A stretch of 64,000 nucleotides of DNA from Lactonifactor sp. BIOML-A5 (GCF_009677585.1 NZ_WKYV01000013.1:40854-104853); one strand, 5' to 3'. Counted from the first letter of the stretch, positions 33,447 to 42,284 are shown. Numbers and translations: made by a program. Notes: a model not told the origin generated them from the sequence alone.

Positions 33447-34211
33447 ATGAAAGAAAAAATCAAGGCTGTTTTTTTTGACCTGGATGGTACTTTAGTAGAT
33501 AAAAAAACAGAAACAATTCCTCAAAGCACTCAGGACGCTCTGAAAATGTTACAGTGCAATGGAATCAAAGTATTTATTGCCAGCGGACGTCCTCCTATTT
33601 GGGCTGCTTATGTGCGCGAGCAGTTTGAGTTTGTTTTCGATGGCAAGGTTCTTTTTAACGGACAGTATTGTGTTGATGCGTCGGATGTTCCTTTTTACCG
33701 TCATCCTTTGACAAATACGCAGTGTTGTGCGATTTTGGACTGGATGCAAGATCACCCTTCGATATCTTGTAATTTCATGGAATCGGATTATGTTTACTCC
33801 AACTTTTCATCTGCTGGAAATCAGGCAGTGGAAGATCCTGCCCGTTGCTTGAATTATGATACTTACCAAATAAGTCCCCAGATAGGGCCTGAACTGGACG
33901 AAGAGATTCTCAGGCGAGTGCCTGGAATAAAATCTGCCCGTTGGAATGATAGCTCTACTGATTTGATTCCCGGTGACGGAGGAAAATCAGTTGGCATGGA
34001 GAAGATGCTAGAACATTTTGGACTGCACAGAAACCAGTGCATGGCTTTTGGGGATGGTGCCAATGACATTGAAATGCTCCAATATGCAGCGATCGGTGTG
34101 GCAATGGGAAATGGTACTGACGAGGTAAAGCAAGCTGCGGACTATGTTACCGACCCTGTTGATGGAGACGGTATCCACAATGCGTTACGACATTTTGGAC
34201 TTATTTCATAA
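33447..34211 (+). CDS. Cof-type HAD hydrolase
   Basis: 254 residues. HAD motif I FFDLDGTLVD (about residues 9-18), ASGRPP for motif II, and FGDGANDIEML for motif IV. Cof-type enzymes dephosphorylate sugar phosphates, flavin intermediates or similar. ATG behind TAGGAG. It lies between two MATE genes, so it might act on the same compound; that is speculation. Confidence 0.9.
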   Translation: MKEKIKAVFFDLDGTLVDKKTETIPQSTQDALKMLQCNGIKVFIASGRPPIWAAYVREQFEFVFDGKVLFNGQYCVDASDVPFYRHPLTNTQCCAILDWMQDHPSISCNFMESDYVYSNFSSAGNQAVEDPARCLNYDTYQISPQIGPELDEEILRRVPGIKSARWNDSSTDLIPGDGGKSVGMEKMLEHFGLHRNQCMAFGDGANDIEMLQYAAIGVAMGNGTDEVKQAADYVTDPVDGDGIHNALRHFGLIS

Positions 34212-34255
34212 GGCGATAAAAGACGATACATGAATACCATATGAGGAGGACTTTC

Positions 34256-35644
34256 ATGACTAAAAATATGACTGTGGGAGACCCACTAAAACTGATCCTT
34301 GCTTTTGCAATCCCTCTGTTTATTGGAAATATATTTCAGCAGATATATACTATGGCAGATACTATGATTGCTGGTTACTTCCTGGGGGATTCTGCTATTG
34401 CTGCCATTGGATCTACCAGTTCAATCTATTCTCTGGTAATGAACTTCGCGTGGGGATTAAATGGAGGCTATACGATTTTAGTTGCCCGTGAATTTGGCAG
34501 CAAGAATCACCAAAAATTTCGCAAAGTGGTAGCTGCTATGTTTTTGCTGAACCTTGCGGGAGGAATTTTGCTGACAGGTTTCGCATTGATCAGCCTTCGC
34601 AAGTTAATGTTTTTTCTTAATACACCTGCTGAAATTTTCCAGCAGGCACATCTCTATATTACCATTATCTGCGGTGGCATGAGTACCACTCTGCTTTATA
34701 ATATGTTGGCTGGATTCCTTCGGGCAATGGGAAATAGCCGAACTCCCTTATACTTTCTGTTGATTTCTTCCGTATTGAATTTGACGTTAGATGCTTTGTT
34801 CGTAATCGTATTTCATTGGGGCGTGGGCGGAACTGCATTGGCAACTGTCATAGCACAGTTGCTTTCGGGTATTCTTTGCGGTAGATATATATGGAAATTC
34901 TATCGGGAATATCTACCACACACGGGAGATTTTCAGTTTGATAAATCTCTGTATGCTGAGATGCTTTTCTCTGGTTTGGCTATGGCAATGATGCAGTGCA
35001 TTTTTGCAATTGGCTCAGTGATTTTACAGAGAGCGATCAATGGGTTGGGAGATATTATTATCACAGCACACACTGCTTCCAGACGTTTTGTAGATATTTT
35101 TATGATGCCACTTTCTACCATATCCACAGCTGCTTCTACATTCATCAGCCAGAACTGGGGGGCGGGAAAGATAGAGCGCATCAAGGTCGGTCTGAAAAAA
35201 TCCATAATTCTGGGATTAATCTGGTCAGCTATTTCTATGGTGTTGGTATGGCAGTTTGGCCGATTGATGATTATCGGAATTTCCGGCACGTCAGATGAAC
35301 AAGTAATTACAAATGCGGTTATGAATCTAAAGATTAACTTTATGTTTTATCCGCCATTAGGTATTCTGCTTTGCCTTCGGGTGGCAATGCAGGCAATGGG
35401 GCAAAAGATCGCTCCACTATTTTCCAGCAGCATGGAACTGCTGATCAAAGTGGTAGCTGCCATTTGGATTATCCCGATTGCCGGATACCGGAGTGCTAGT
35501 TATACTGAACCAGTGACATGGCTTGTATGCGGGAGTTTACTTGTGGCTGTTTATGCGATATCTTATCATAAAAACTTTCAGAATAGGTTGGCACAGATTA
35601 AGGCGCAATACAATACAAAGAACATAGTTGATTTGGGACAGTGA
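34256..35644 (+). CDS. MATE-family efflux transporter (2)
   Basis: 462 residues; the ATG at 34256 is preceded by GAGGAGG. It has 12 membrane helices and the family start GDPLKLILAFAIPLFIGNIFQQIYTMADTMIAGYFLGDSAIAAIGS. It is different in sequence from the MATE at 32042. Together they make a two-transporter cargo. Confidence 0.9.
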   Translation: MTKNMTVGDPLKLILAFAIPLFIGNIFQQIYTMADTMIAGYFLGDSAIAAIGSTSSIYSLVMNFAWGLNGGYTILVAREFGSKNHQKFRKVVAAMFLLNLAGGILLTGFALISLRKLMFFLNTPAEIFQQAHLYITIICGGMSTTLLYNMLAGFLRAMGNSRTPLYFLLISSVLNLTLDALFVIVFHWGVGGTALATVIAQLLSGILCGRYIWKFYREYLPHTGDFQFDKSLYAEMLFSGLAMAMMQCIFAIGSVILQRAINGLGDIIITAHTASRRFVDIFMMPLSTISTAASTFISQNWGAGKIERIKVGLKKSIILGLIWSAISMVLVWQFGRLMIIGISGTSDEQVITNAVMNLKINFMFYPPLGILLCLRVAMQAMGQKIAPLFSSSMELLIKVVAAIWIIPIAGYRSASYTEPVTWLVCGSLLVAVYAISYHKNFQNRLAQIKAQYNTKNIVDLGQ

Positions 35645-35751
35645 TCGTCACTGCTGCTATTATTGACCGAGATAAGAGTGAAGATAGTCTGGCATACACT
35701 TCGCTTTCAGGTGCTGCTGACGGTAAGATTCATTACAATAGGTTAATATGA
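35641..35751 (+). CDS. small reading frame after MATE 2 (uncertain)
   Basis: A 36-codon frame begins GTG, overlapping the MATE stop, and starts MIVTAAIIDRDKSEDS. This resembles the first strand of Nudix proteins but no Nudix box follows. It may be a gene remnant or chance. The following 110 bp before 35868 show an RBS for the next gene only. Confidence 0.2.
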   Translation: MIVTAAIIDRDKSEDSLAYTSLSGAADGKIHYNRLI

Positions 35752-35867
35752 ACATTTGCCACATATTACATTAAGATTTAGCGTCGAACTTGATGGTAGA
35801 AGATGATAGACTAAAGTTACACACTAAAATAGCAGTCAAATATTAAACATTTCAGGAGGTATGAAGT

Positions 35868-37031
35868 ATGAAAAACTTTATTTTTAACATGCCGACCCGC
35901 GTTTTGTTTGGTGCCGGTCAGCTTGACCATCTGCACGAAGAAACGCTGCCTGGGAAAAAGGCGTTGATCGTCACTTCTAATGGTCAGTCTACGAAAAAAT
36001 ACGGCTATCTTGCCCGTGTTCAAAAGGAGCTGGAGCTGGCCGGCGTGGACTATGCCCTGTTTGATGAGATCCGCCCCAACCCCACCCGTGAGAATGTCAT
36101 GGACGGCGCAAAGGCAGTCAAGGACAACGGCTGTGATTTTGTGCTGGCGCTGGGCGGCGGCTCCGTGATGGATTGCGGCAAGTGCATTGCACTGATGGCT
36201 GCGAATCCTGGCGACATTTGGGATTACAGTCTGAGCAAAGAGGGCGGAAAGAAAAATGCTGAATTTGACGCCATCCCCATTGTAGCTATCACCACATCCG
36301 CAGGGACTGGAAGTGAAGTAGATATTGCGGCGGTGATCTCCAATGACGCCACCAAGGAAAAAACCGGCATCTTCTTCCTGTCCATGTTCCCGACCCTTTC
36401 GGTGGTGGATGCCAGCCTCATGACCAGTGTACCGCCTAAGTTTACCGCTTACCAGGGAATGGATGCGTTTTTCCACGCCTCGGAGAGTGTTATCAATAAA
36501 AATGAGCATCCCATGGGAGAGATGTTTGCACTCAAGGCAATCGAACTGATTGCCAAGTATCTCCCTATTGCCTACAAAGATGGCAACAATCTGGAGGCTC
36601 GTGAAAACATGGCCCTGGCAAATACGCTCGCTGGTTACTATATGCTCTGTACCTCTGCCCACACCATGGAGCACGTCATGGGCAGCTATCACGAGGATCT
36701 TGTTCACGGCGCTGGCCTCATTATGATTGCCCATGCGTATTATGACTTTTTTGCCCAGCGGCAGGCTGCTGAGGAGCCGATGCTGAAAATGGCAAAGGCT
36801 ATGGGCGTGGATCATCCTACCTCTGGCAAGGATTTTATTCATGCTTTGGATAGGCTGCTGGATTCTATCGGCTGCGCAGAGCTGAAGATGAGCGAGGCTG
36901 GTATTACTGAGGATGAACTGAAGCTCTATCCCCAGCGCATCCATGAGGTTCTGGGCGGCGATATTACCGCTGATCCGCTTCCTCTTTCGGATGAGGACTA
37001 TCTGGAAATCTATCAGAAGTCTTATCGGTAA
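35868..37031 (+). CDS. iron-containing alcohol dehydrogenase
   Basis: 387 residues of the group III alcohol dehydrogenase family. The cofactor motif ALGGGSVMDCGK is at about 95-106, and the metal-binding histidines are within the segment HTMEHVMGSYHEDLVHGAGL (about 265-284). It oxidises alcohols or reduces aldehydes with NAD(P)H. The strong AGGAGG gives the ATG. A possible aldehyde-detoxification role is inferred from the oxidoreductase-rich cargo. Confidence 0.92.
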   Translation: MKNFIFNMPTRVLFGAGQLDHLHEETLPGKKALIVTSNGQSTKKYGYLARVQKELELAGVDYALFDEIRPNPTRENVMDGAKAVKDNGCDFVLALGGGSVMDCGKCIALMAANPGDIWDYSLSKEGGKKNAEFDAIPIVAITTSAGTGSEVDIAAVISNDATKEKTGIFFLSMFPTLSVVDASLMTSVPPKFTAYQGMDAFFHASESVINKNEHPMGEMFALKAIELIAKYLPIAYKDGNNLEARENMALANTLAGYYMLCTSAHTMEHVMGSYHEDLVHGAGLIMIAHAYYDFFAQRQAAEEPMLKMAKAMGVDHPTSGKDFIHALDRLLDSIGCAELKMSEAGITEDELKLYPQRIHEVLGGDITADPLPLSDEDYLEIYQKSYR

Positions 37032-37048
37032 AAATGGAGAGGTGGACA

Positions 37049-37492
37049 GTGGAAGAAAAATTAAAAGTAGCAGGTCAAGCCTATGGCAATGGCTATACCT
37101 GTTCTCAAGCGGTGTTCTGTGCCTTTGCAGATGAGTTGGGGCTGGATGAAAAAACAGCATACCGCATCATGGAGGGATTCGGCGGCGGCTTTGGCGCTAT
37201 GCAGGAGGTTTGCGGCGCGTTTTCTGCGGCGGTCGCCGTGATCAGCTTCTATATGAGCAGTGGCAGCATGGACGGGAAAAGCAAAGCGGACACATATAGA
37301 GCTGTCCGCCGCGCTGCTGAAATCTTCAAGCAGGAATACGGAGCTATCCGCTGCAAGGAGATCCTGCATGGAAACGCCCCTAAAGCATTTCAGTGCGGGA
37401 TGAAGGTCAAGGACGCTGTACTGGTGGTTCACAAGGTGCTGGCGGAGGAAGATGCAAAAAAGAGAACGAATGGAGAGGTGGCAGTCGGATGA
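37049..37492 (+). CDS. C_GCAxxG_C_C family protein
   Basis: 147 residues from GTG 37049 behind GAGAGG; an ATG at 37034 is an alternative. Conserved cysteines lie in YTCSQAVFCAF, QEVCGAFSAAV and IRCKEIL, a pattern of the C_GCAxxG family, often associated with redox proteins. It overlaps the lipoprotein gene by 4 bp (ATGA). Confidence 0.8.
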   Translation: MEEKLKVAGQAYGNGYTCSQAVFCAFADELGLDEKTAYRIMEGFGGGFGAMQEVCGAFSAAVAVISFYMSSGSMDGKSKADTYRAVRRAAEIFKQEYGAIRCKEILHGNAPKAFQCGMKVKDAVLVVHKVLAEEDAKKRTNGEVAVG

Positions 37493-38007
37493 AAAAAGCG
37501 GTCTTGCTTTTTGCGGCTTGCACTGTGATGCTGGTGCTTTCTGCCTGTTCCAATGAGCCGAAACAGGCAGAACAGTCCCAAACATCACAGATGTCACAGT
37601 CTGAGTCAAATGAAAGTGAGCAGATACAGGAGAGTACTTCAATTATGGATACAGGAACAGAATGCAATGCAATTGGCGCAATGTCCCCAGAAGATGCACT
37701 GGAATATATGCAGACAACCTCTGACTTGGTGATTGTGGATGTCGCTGCCACCAGATGGTATGAGGAAAATCACTTTGAAGGGGCAATCAATATTCCCATC
37801 GAGGAATTGGAAAGCGAAGCAGAGGACGCTCTCTATATGGAGATACCCGCAGGGCGTCCGGTATTGCTTCATTGCCGTCTTGGTATGATCGTTCCCGGCG
37901 CATACGAGAGAATCTTGGAACTTCGCAGCGATATTCCTGAGATTTCCTATATTGACGGTGCACCATTGTTTGATGAATACAACGCATGGCTGGCGGAACA
38001 GGGGTGA
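37489..38007 (+). CDS. rhodanese-like lipoprotein
   Basis: 172 residues. The signal peptide has lipobox VLSAC (Cys22). A Gln/Ser-rich linker precedes a rhodanese domain (about 65-170) with PEDALEYMQTTSDLVIVDVAATRWYEENHFEGAINIPIEEL and the loop HCRLGMI with the potential catalytic Cys. It would act on sulfur transfer at the outer membrane-facing side of the cell. The loop lacks the usual CxxGxRS order, so sulfurtransferase activity is not certain. Confidence 0.82.
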   Translation: MKKAVLLFAACTVMLVLSACSNEPKQAEQSQTSQMSQSESNESEQIQESTSIMDTGTECNAIGAMSPEDALEYMQTTSDLVIVDVAATRWYEENHFEGAINIPIEELESEAEDALYMEIPAGRPVLLHCRLGMIVPGAYERILELRSDIPEISYIDGAPLFDEYNAWLAEQG

Positions 38008-38024
38008 GATAGGAGGTGCGGCGT

Positions 38025-38690
38025 ATGCTCCAAATGGTGACATCAGAACAGAAACTCGCAGAATTGGTGCAGGCGTGTGGTTTTGTGCCGCTGCTCAAAA
38101 ACCAAATTCATGGCTTTTCCGTGGAGGAACATACGCCGCCAAATCTTTGGTTCGTAGATGGCGTGGACGGGCCGTGGGAATGGAAAGGCCCCGTAATCCG
38201 CGCTACTGGTTGTGCCTATGGAAAGTTTTTTTGCGGAAAAGCCGGTTTTATCAGTAACGAGTGGTTTCCCGATTTCGCAAACTACCGGAGAGACGGCTAT
38301 GACTTTGACGCCCGCTATGATGACGGTCTGGCAAGGCACCAGGATAAAATAGTCTATGATGTCCTTGCGAACCATCCCTCCCTGCTCTCAAAGGAATGGC
38401 GAAAAATGTGCGGCATCAAAAAGCGCGGGGAATTTGACAGTATTGTGAGCAGGCTGCAAATGTTGGGATATGTGACCACTGAGAATTTTGAGTATGCACG
38501 GGATCGATTTGGAAACCCGTATGGTTGGGGCATTGCCCGCTACACAACGCCAGAGGCACTGTGGGGCGAGGAATTTACGAGACGGGTTTATCAACGCACT
38601 CCGGCAGAATCGCGGGAGCGGATCGCCGGACGTCTGGCAGAACTTCTGCCCACAGTGGAGAGAGAAAAGATCAGTAAATTTATGGGCTGA
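38025..38690 (+). CDS. AlkZ-related winged-helix protein
   Basis: 221 residues; the ATG at 38025 follows AGGAGGTG. It contains IHGFSVEEHTPPNLWFVDGVDGPWEWKGPVI and a later WGEEFTRRVYQRTPAESRERI segment, which I associate with proteins annotated as AlkZ-related. AlkZ proteins unhook DNA cross-links, but this protein is shorter and the QxQ catalytic motif is not visible. I am only moderately sure of the family. Confidence 0.5.
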   Translation: MLQMVTSEQKLAELVQACGFVPLLKNQIHGFSVEEHTPPNLWFVDGVDGPWEWKGPVIRATGCAYGKFFCGKAGFISNEWFPDFANYRRDGYDFDARYDDGLARHQDKIVYDVLANHPSLLSKEWRKMCGIKKRGEFDSIVSRLQMLGYVTTENFEYARDRFGNPYGWGIARYTTPEALWGEEFTRRVYQRTPAESRERIAGRLAELLPTVEREKISKFMG

Positions 38691-38813
38691 CCTCCTCTTG
38701 GATTTGCGAACATATCGAGAAGTGCATATTTAGGGATGACTTGAATGATAAAGCAGGAAATCTGATAGCAAAGTAACCGCTCTGTGCTTGGGGCGGGGAA
38801 AGGAACTTTTTAT

Positions 38814-39389
38814 ATGACAGAACTTGAAAAACTGGACGCTGGTTTGGAATATGATTTTTGGGATGAGGGCGTTAATGCCCGAAAGCTCCACGCCATTGAA
38901 GGCTGTGCAAAACTCAACGCTATCCCAGTGACAGATGATACCGCGCGGGAGGCTGCCATTCAGGAGCTGTTTGGCGCAGTAGGCCGCTATCCCACCGTCT
39001 TGCCGGTATTTAACTGTGACAACGGTAGGAATATCCGTGTGGGCCATGAATTTCTGACAAACTACAATGTAACGATTCTGGATATTGCACCAGTAACGAT
39101 TGGGGATCATGTGATGATCGGCCCTAACACTCTGATTACAACCGTTAACCATCCACTGTCCCCCAAGGGACGGCGGGCGCATCTGGGGCAAGCCAAGCCA
39201 GTGAAAATTGGAAATGATGTATGGATTGGCGGGAACTGTACGATCTTGCCGGGCGTAACCATTGGGAATAATGTGGTGATTGCGGCGGGCGCAGTGGTCA
39301 CTAAGGATATACCGGACAACTGTGTGGTAGGTGGTGTACCAGCCAAGATCATCCGGGAAATTGAAGATGATACGGAGGAAATGGCATGA
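38814..39389 (+). CDS. sugar O-acetyltransferase (maltose acetyltransferase-like)
   Basis: 191 residues; ATG behind AAAGGA. The left-handed beta-helix repeats are clear (ITIGDHVMIGPNTLIT, IGNDVWIGGNCTILPGVTIGNNVVIAAGAVVTKDIPDNCVVGGVPAKII). A hexapeptide acyltransferase uses acetyl-CoA on sugars or similar hydroxyl groups. The last four bases overlap the aldo/keto reductase start. Confidence 0.92.
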   Translation: MTELEKLDAGLEYDFWDEGVNARKLHAIEGCAKLNAIPVTDDTAREAAIQELFGAVGRYPTVLPVFNCDNGRNIRVGHEFLTNYNVTILDIAPVTIGDHVMIGPNTLITTVNHPLSPKGRRAHLGQAKPVKIGNDVWIGGNCTILPGVTIGNNVVIAAGAVVTKDIPDNCVVGGVPAKIIREIEDDTEEMA

Positions 39390-40234
39390 AAACATTACAA
39401 GATAGCTTTATTTTGAAAAATGGCGTTAAAATTCCTTGTGTGGGATTTGGCACCTGGCAAACACCAGACGGCGAGACCGCAGTGATGGCGGTCAGCGAAG
39501 CGATCAAGACCGGATACAGACATATTGATACCGCAGCTTGCTACGGCAATGAAGTCGGCGTCGGTCAGGGCATCAAAGCGTCCGGAATTGAACGGGAAAA
39601 GTTGTTTGTTACGAGTAAGGTTTGGAACACAGAGCGTGGTTATGAGAAAACCATTGCCGCATTTGAAAAGACTCTCTCTGATCTTGGTCTTGACTATCTG
39701 GACTTGTACCTGATTCACTGGCCTGCTTCGTCCTCCCAGTATGATAATTGGGAGGAAATCAATGTGGAAACCTGGAGAGCAATGACGGAATTGTATAAAG
39801 CCGGTCGAATCAAAGCCATCGGTGTCTCCAACTTTCTGCCCCATCATTTGGAGGCATTGATGAAAACAGAAGTGCCGCCAATGGTAAATCAAATCGAGTT
39901 CCATCCCGGACAGATGCAAACGGAAACAATTCAATATTGCAGGGAAAACGACATCTTGGTAGAAGCGTGGAGTCCGCTTGGCACTGGTCGGATGTTGAAC
40001 AATGAAACTCTGAAATCCATTGTGGATAAATACGAAAAATCTGTGGCGCAGCTCTGTATCCGCTGGTGTTTACAAAATAATATCCTGCCTCTTCCTAAGT
40101 CTGTTACCCCCGCACGAATCAAGGAGAATACTGCGGTATTTGACTTTGCAATAACCGAAAAAGATATGGATACCATCAACGCCATGGCGTATTGCGGAGG
40201 TTCTGGTCTGCATCCTGATCAAGTGGATTTTTGA
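39386..40234 (+). CDS. aldo/keto reductase
   Basis: 282 residues. The family motifs are GFGTWQTPDGETA, GYRHIDTAACYGNEVGVG with the catalytic Asp and Tyr, and DLYLIHWP with catalytic His. It reduces aldehydes or ketones with NADPH. It is the last enzyme gene of the cargo group. Confidence 0.93.
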   Translation: MKTLQDSFILKNGVKIPCVGFGTWQTPDGETAVMAVSEAIKTGYRHIDTAACYGNEVGVGQGIKASGIEREKLFVTSKVWNTERGYEKTIAAFEKTLSDLGLDYLDLYLIHWPASSSQYDNWEEINVETWRAMTELYKAGRIKAIGVSNFLPHHLEALMKTEVPPMVNQIEFHPGQMQTETIQYCRENDILVEAWSPLGTGRMLNNETLKSIVDKYEKSVAQLCIRWCLQNNILPLPKSVTPARIKENTAVFDFAITEKDMDTINAMAYCGGSGLHPDQVDF

Positions 40235-40271
40235 TAATAATGGATTTTTTAGAGAAATGAGGTGAGCGGAT

Positions 40272-40697
40272 ATAAAAAAGATAGAGATTATTGCCCGAAT
40301 CACTGAGGAAGGCGGAGCAACAACGGAACAGCCGCTGATGGCATGGCAAGATCGAAACCATCCTTGGAATGACTATCCGCTCACTTCGCCTACGCTTTCC
40401 TATCCGGGACTTGAAATTCGGCTTCATCAGCGACGGGTGCTGCGCGATGGAAAAGATGTAAGGCTTTCAAGATATGAGTATGGTGTTTTGGTCTTTCTGG
40501 CGCAGCGTCCCGGCTGGCTATGCAGCAAAGAACAGATATTTGAGAGTGTGTGGCATGAGGACAGTGAGAGTTATCTGTCCGCCGTTACCAATACCATCAG
40601 CAGAATCCGTCAGAAGGTCGAGCAGGACAAGGAACATCCGACTTACATACAAACAGTATCCAATGTGGGATATGTTTTCGCAGCAAAACCCTTATAG
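40272..40697 (+). CDS. winged-helix (OmpR/PhoB-type) regulator, possible ATA start
   Basis: The C-terminal half has the Trans_reg_C domain (RLSRYEYGVLVFLAQRPGWLCSKEQIFESVWHE, then VSNVGYVF). No receiver domain is present. An ATG-start frame begins at 40338, but the frame is open from 40272, where GAGGTGAG (40259-40266) is spaced for an ATA codon, giving KKIEIIARITEEGG in the N-terminal part. So the gene either starts at ATA (a normal ATG mutated) or only at 40338. A stop codon lies just before at 40263. Confidence 0.7.
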   Translation: MKKIEIIARITEEGGATTEQPLMAWQDRNHPWNDYPLTSPTLSYPGLEIRLHQRRVLRDGKDVRLSRYEYGVLVFLAQRPGWLCSKEQIFESVWHEDSESYLSAVTNTISRIRQKVEQDKEHPTYIQTVSNVGYVFAAKPL

Positions 40698-40733
40698 AAA
40701 AGCAGTCGTGGCATCTGCCATGACTGCTTTTTT
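40698..40733 (+). terminator. terminator at right border of cargo
   Basis: AAAAGCAGTCGTGG and CCATGACTGCTTTTTT form a hairpin with T-run. Its left arm is identical over 14 bp to the hairpin at 30117-30130. Confidence 0.8.
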
Positions 40734-41228
40734 GTCGAATTACGTCGGGAATTTCGTTTGCAATTAAAGTGCTTTTACAGAGAAATGCGAGCCCCTTCTG
40801 GTAATATGAATGGGAAATGCTGATAAGCCCGTTAAAAAAAACGGTATCTTGACGGGCGATAAAACCATGCCCAGACATTATTTCCCTTCAAGCTCCGTTT
40901 GAGCAAGGAGGGATATTTTTATGTGCTGGAATACCAACATTGCGCTGCTGATTCGGAGCAGCGAGTTTGATTTAGTGAGGTAGGCCGAACACTCTTTAAG
41001 GGTACACGGTTAAAAAAGTTTTGCGCTCCCATTACAACCGTCCGCCCCTTTCTATGAACTGTCATGCCATAATTTATACGAACTAAAAAGAAACGCACTT
41101 GCTGTGTGGGGAATAGCCCCGCCATGCAGGTGCGTTTTTGTTTTTATCCGCGATATATGCCCACGGTGCCGTAGCCCCCCCGATCAGTCTGAATTTCTCA
41201 AAATTCAGACTGATCGGAGGTAAACAGC
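40734..41228 (+). other. noncoding region ahead of sigma factor gene
   Basis: Nearly 500 bp with no convincing gene. A 20-codon frame MCWNTNIALLIRSSEFDLVR begins at 40921 behind AGGAGGG and could be a leader peptide or remnant. It includes an intrinsic terminator at 41091-41139 (ACGCAC...GTGCGT with a nested GGGG/CCCC stem, then TTTTT) and the palindrome described below. Confidence 0.5.
41181..41228 (+). promoter_or_regulatory. perfect palindrome over the sigma factor SD
   Basis: CCGATCAGTCTGAATTT (41181-41197) and AAATTCAGACTGATCGG (41202-41218) are perfect 17-bp arms with a CTCA loop. The right arm overlaps GGAGG, the ribosome binding site of the gene at 41229, so the hairpin would hide the SD. 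It could also be an operator. Confidence 0.65.
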
Positions 41229-41675
41229 GTGGACGCTGATAAAAAGAAAATATGGGTTCGCGGCCAATATGTTGAGGTCACGAATGAAGTATATACCGCC
41301 TATATGCAGGGCGATAGAAAAATGCGTTACTTTGAGAACGATCTGAAAACCGAACGGTTTGTTCTTGGAGAGAAGGGGCAGGTGGTACAGGTCATTCCCA
41401 GCCGGGAGGATTCTTTAGACCGGCTGATGGATGAAAATGCCCAGCAGTTCGCCCATGAGGAGAGTGTCGAAAACACGGTGCTTCATAAGCTGGAGGTGGA
41501 CAAGTTACATACTGCCCTGACAATGCTGGCCCCAGAGGAGCAGGCTTTGATCCAGGCATTGTTCTTTGAGGAAAAGACAGAGCGGCAGTATGCGGAAGAA
41601 TTGGGTGTGTATCGCAATGCCATCCATGTTCGGAAAACCAGGATTCTCAAAAAACTGAAAAAACTTTTGGAATAA
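41229..41675 (+). CDS. sigma-70-like factor
   Basis: 148 residues starting at GTG behind CGGAGG. The C-terminal half (about 85-148) has a region-4-like helix-turn-helix, LTMLAPEEQALIQALFFEEKTERQYAEELGVYRNAIHVRKTRILKKLKKLL. The N-terminal half is not a recognisable region 2. Similar sigma-like regulators precede the integrase in Tn1549-type elements and may switch on excision genes. Its mRNA starts with a palindrome covering the ribosome binding site. Confidence 0.8.
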   Translation: MDADKKKIWVRGQYVEVTNEVYTAYMQGDRKMRYFENDLKTERFVLGEKGQVVQVIPSREDSLDRLMDENAQQFAHEESVENTVLHKLEVDKLHTALTMLAPEEQALIQALFFEEKTERQYAEELGVYRNAIHVRKTRILKKLKKLLE

Positions 41676-41684
41676 CGTTGTGCA

Positions 41685-41724
41685 AACCTCTCACCCAACG
41701 GCAAAAAGGGTGAGAGGTTCTTTT
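41685..41724 (+). terminator. terminator after sigma factor gene
   Basis: AACCTCTCACCC and GGGTGAGAGGTT flank a short loop, followed by CTTTT. Confidence 0.85.
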
Positions 41725-42284
41725 ATCCCCTCACGGCACCTTGAAAACCGCATACACATTCATCAGATACGTTCCTGCTTCTTTGGCGAAAGTCAAAGCC
41801 CAGGCAGCGGCTGCGCGATGATCTGCCATGCAAAACAGCAAGACACCACCAAACGAATGATATGACGGTCTTTGGCTTGATTTGCATGACAGGAAGCGAG
41901 AAACAGTTGGCTGCCAGTACCGGGTGGCTCCCGGTATCGGCCATGACCGGAAGCAGGGATAATGATACTCCCGTCCAGCCTAACGTCCGAGCGTTGAAGC
42001 GGTTTTTTGCCGTGATCCGTCGCAGGCAATGGGGGCGGTTGCGTGAGAACCACGCAAGGGGTGAGATTCCCCGTGGAGCTGGTGAGCTGCCAGCCGTTTG
42101 ATGACTTCCCAAGACAATCCGGGGTGTCGAGGACAAATGGGATTGTGTAGAAAATATGGCCATGCAGCAGGACAGTCAGTGAAATAAGAGGAACTCCATG
42201 TGTTTTCCCGGCCTTTCTCTTGTCCTGTTGTATGGCCTCTACATAGGCAGAAAAGCGCCTGTCTTTTGAAAGGAGGTCTACAAT
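41725..42284. other. hairpin-rich noncoding region
   Basis: About 560 bp with no supported gene. Several short hairpins run in series: TACCGGG/CCCGGTA near 41918-41936, TTGCGTG/CACGCAA near 42037-42056, GGGGT/ATTCCCC near 42058-42072, and GCTGG/CCAGC near 42078-42094. The GC content is higher than in host intergenic regions. It could be a structured RNA, a protein-binding region for integration functions, or remnants of a gene. Confidence 0.45.

Noticed and set aside
35817-37160. Long minus-strand frame opposite the alcohol dehydrogenase gene
   Set aside because: The dehydrogenase motifs on the plus strand are unambiguous, and the antisense product has no family resemblance.
38025-38690. Firm call as DNA cross-link glycosylase AlkZ
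   Set aside because: The resemblance is from memory and the catalytic motif is not visible, so only an AlkZ-related label with moderate confidence is given.
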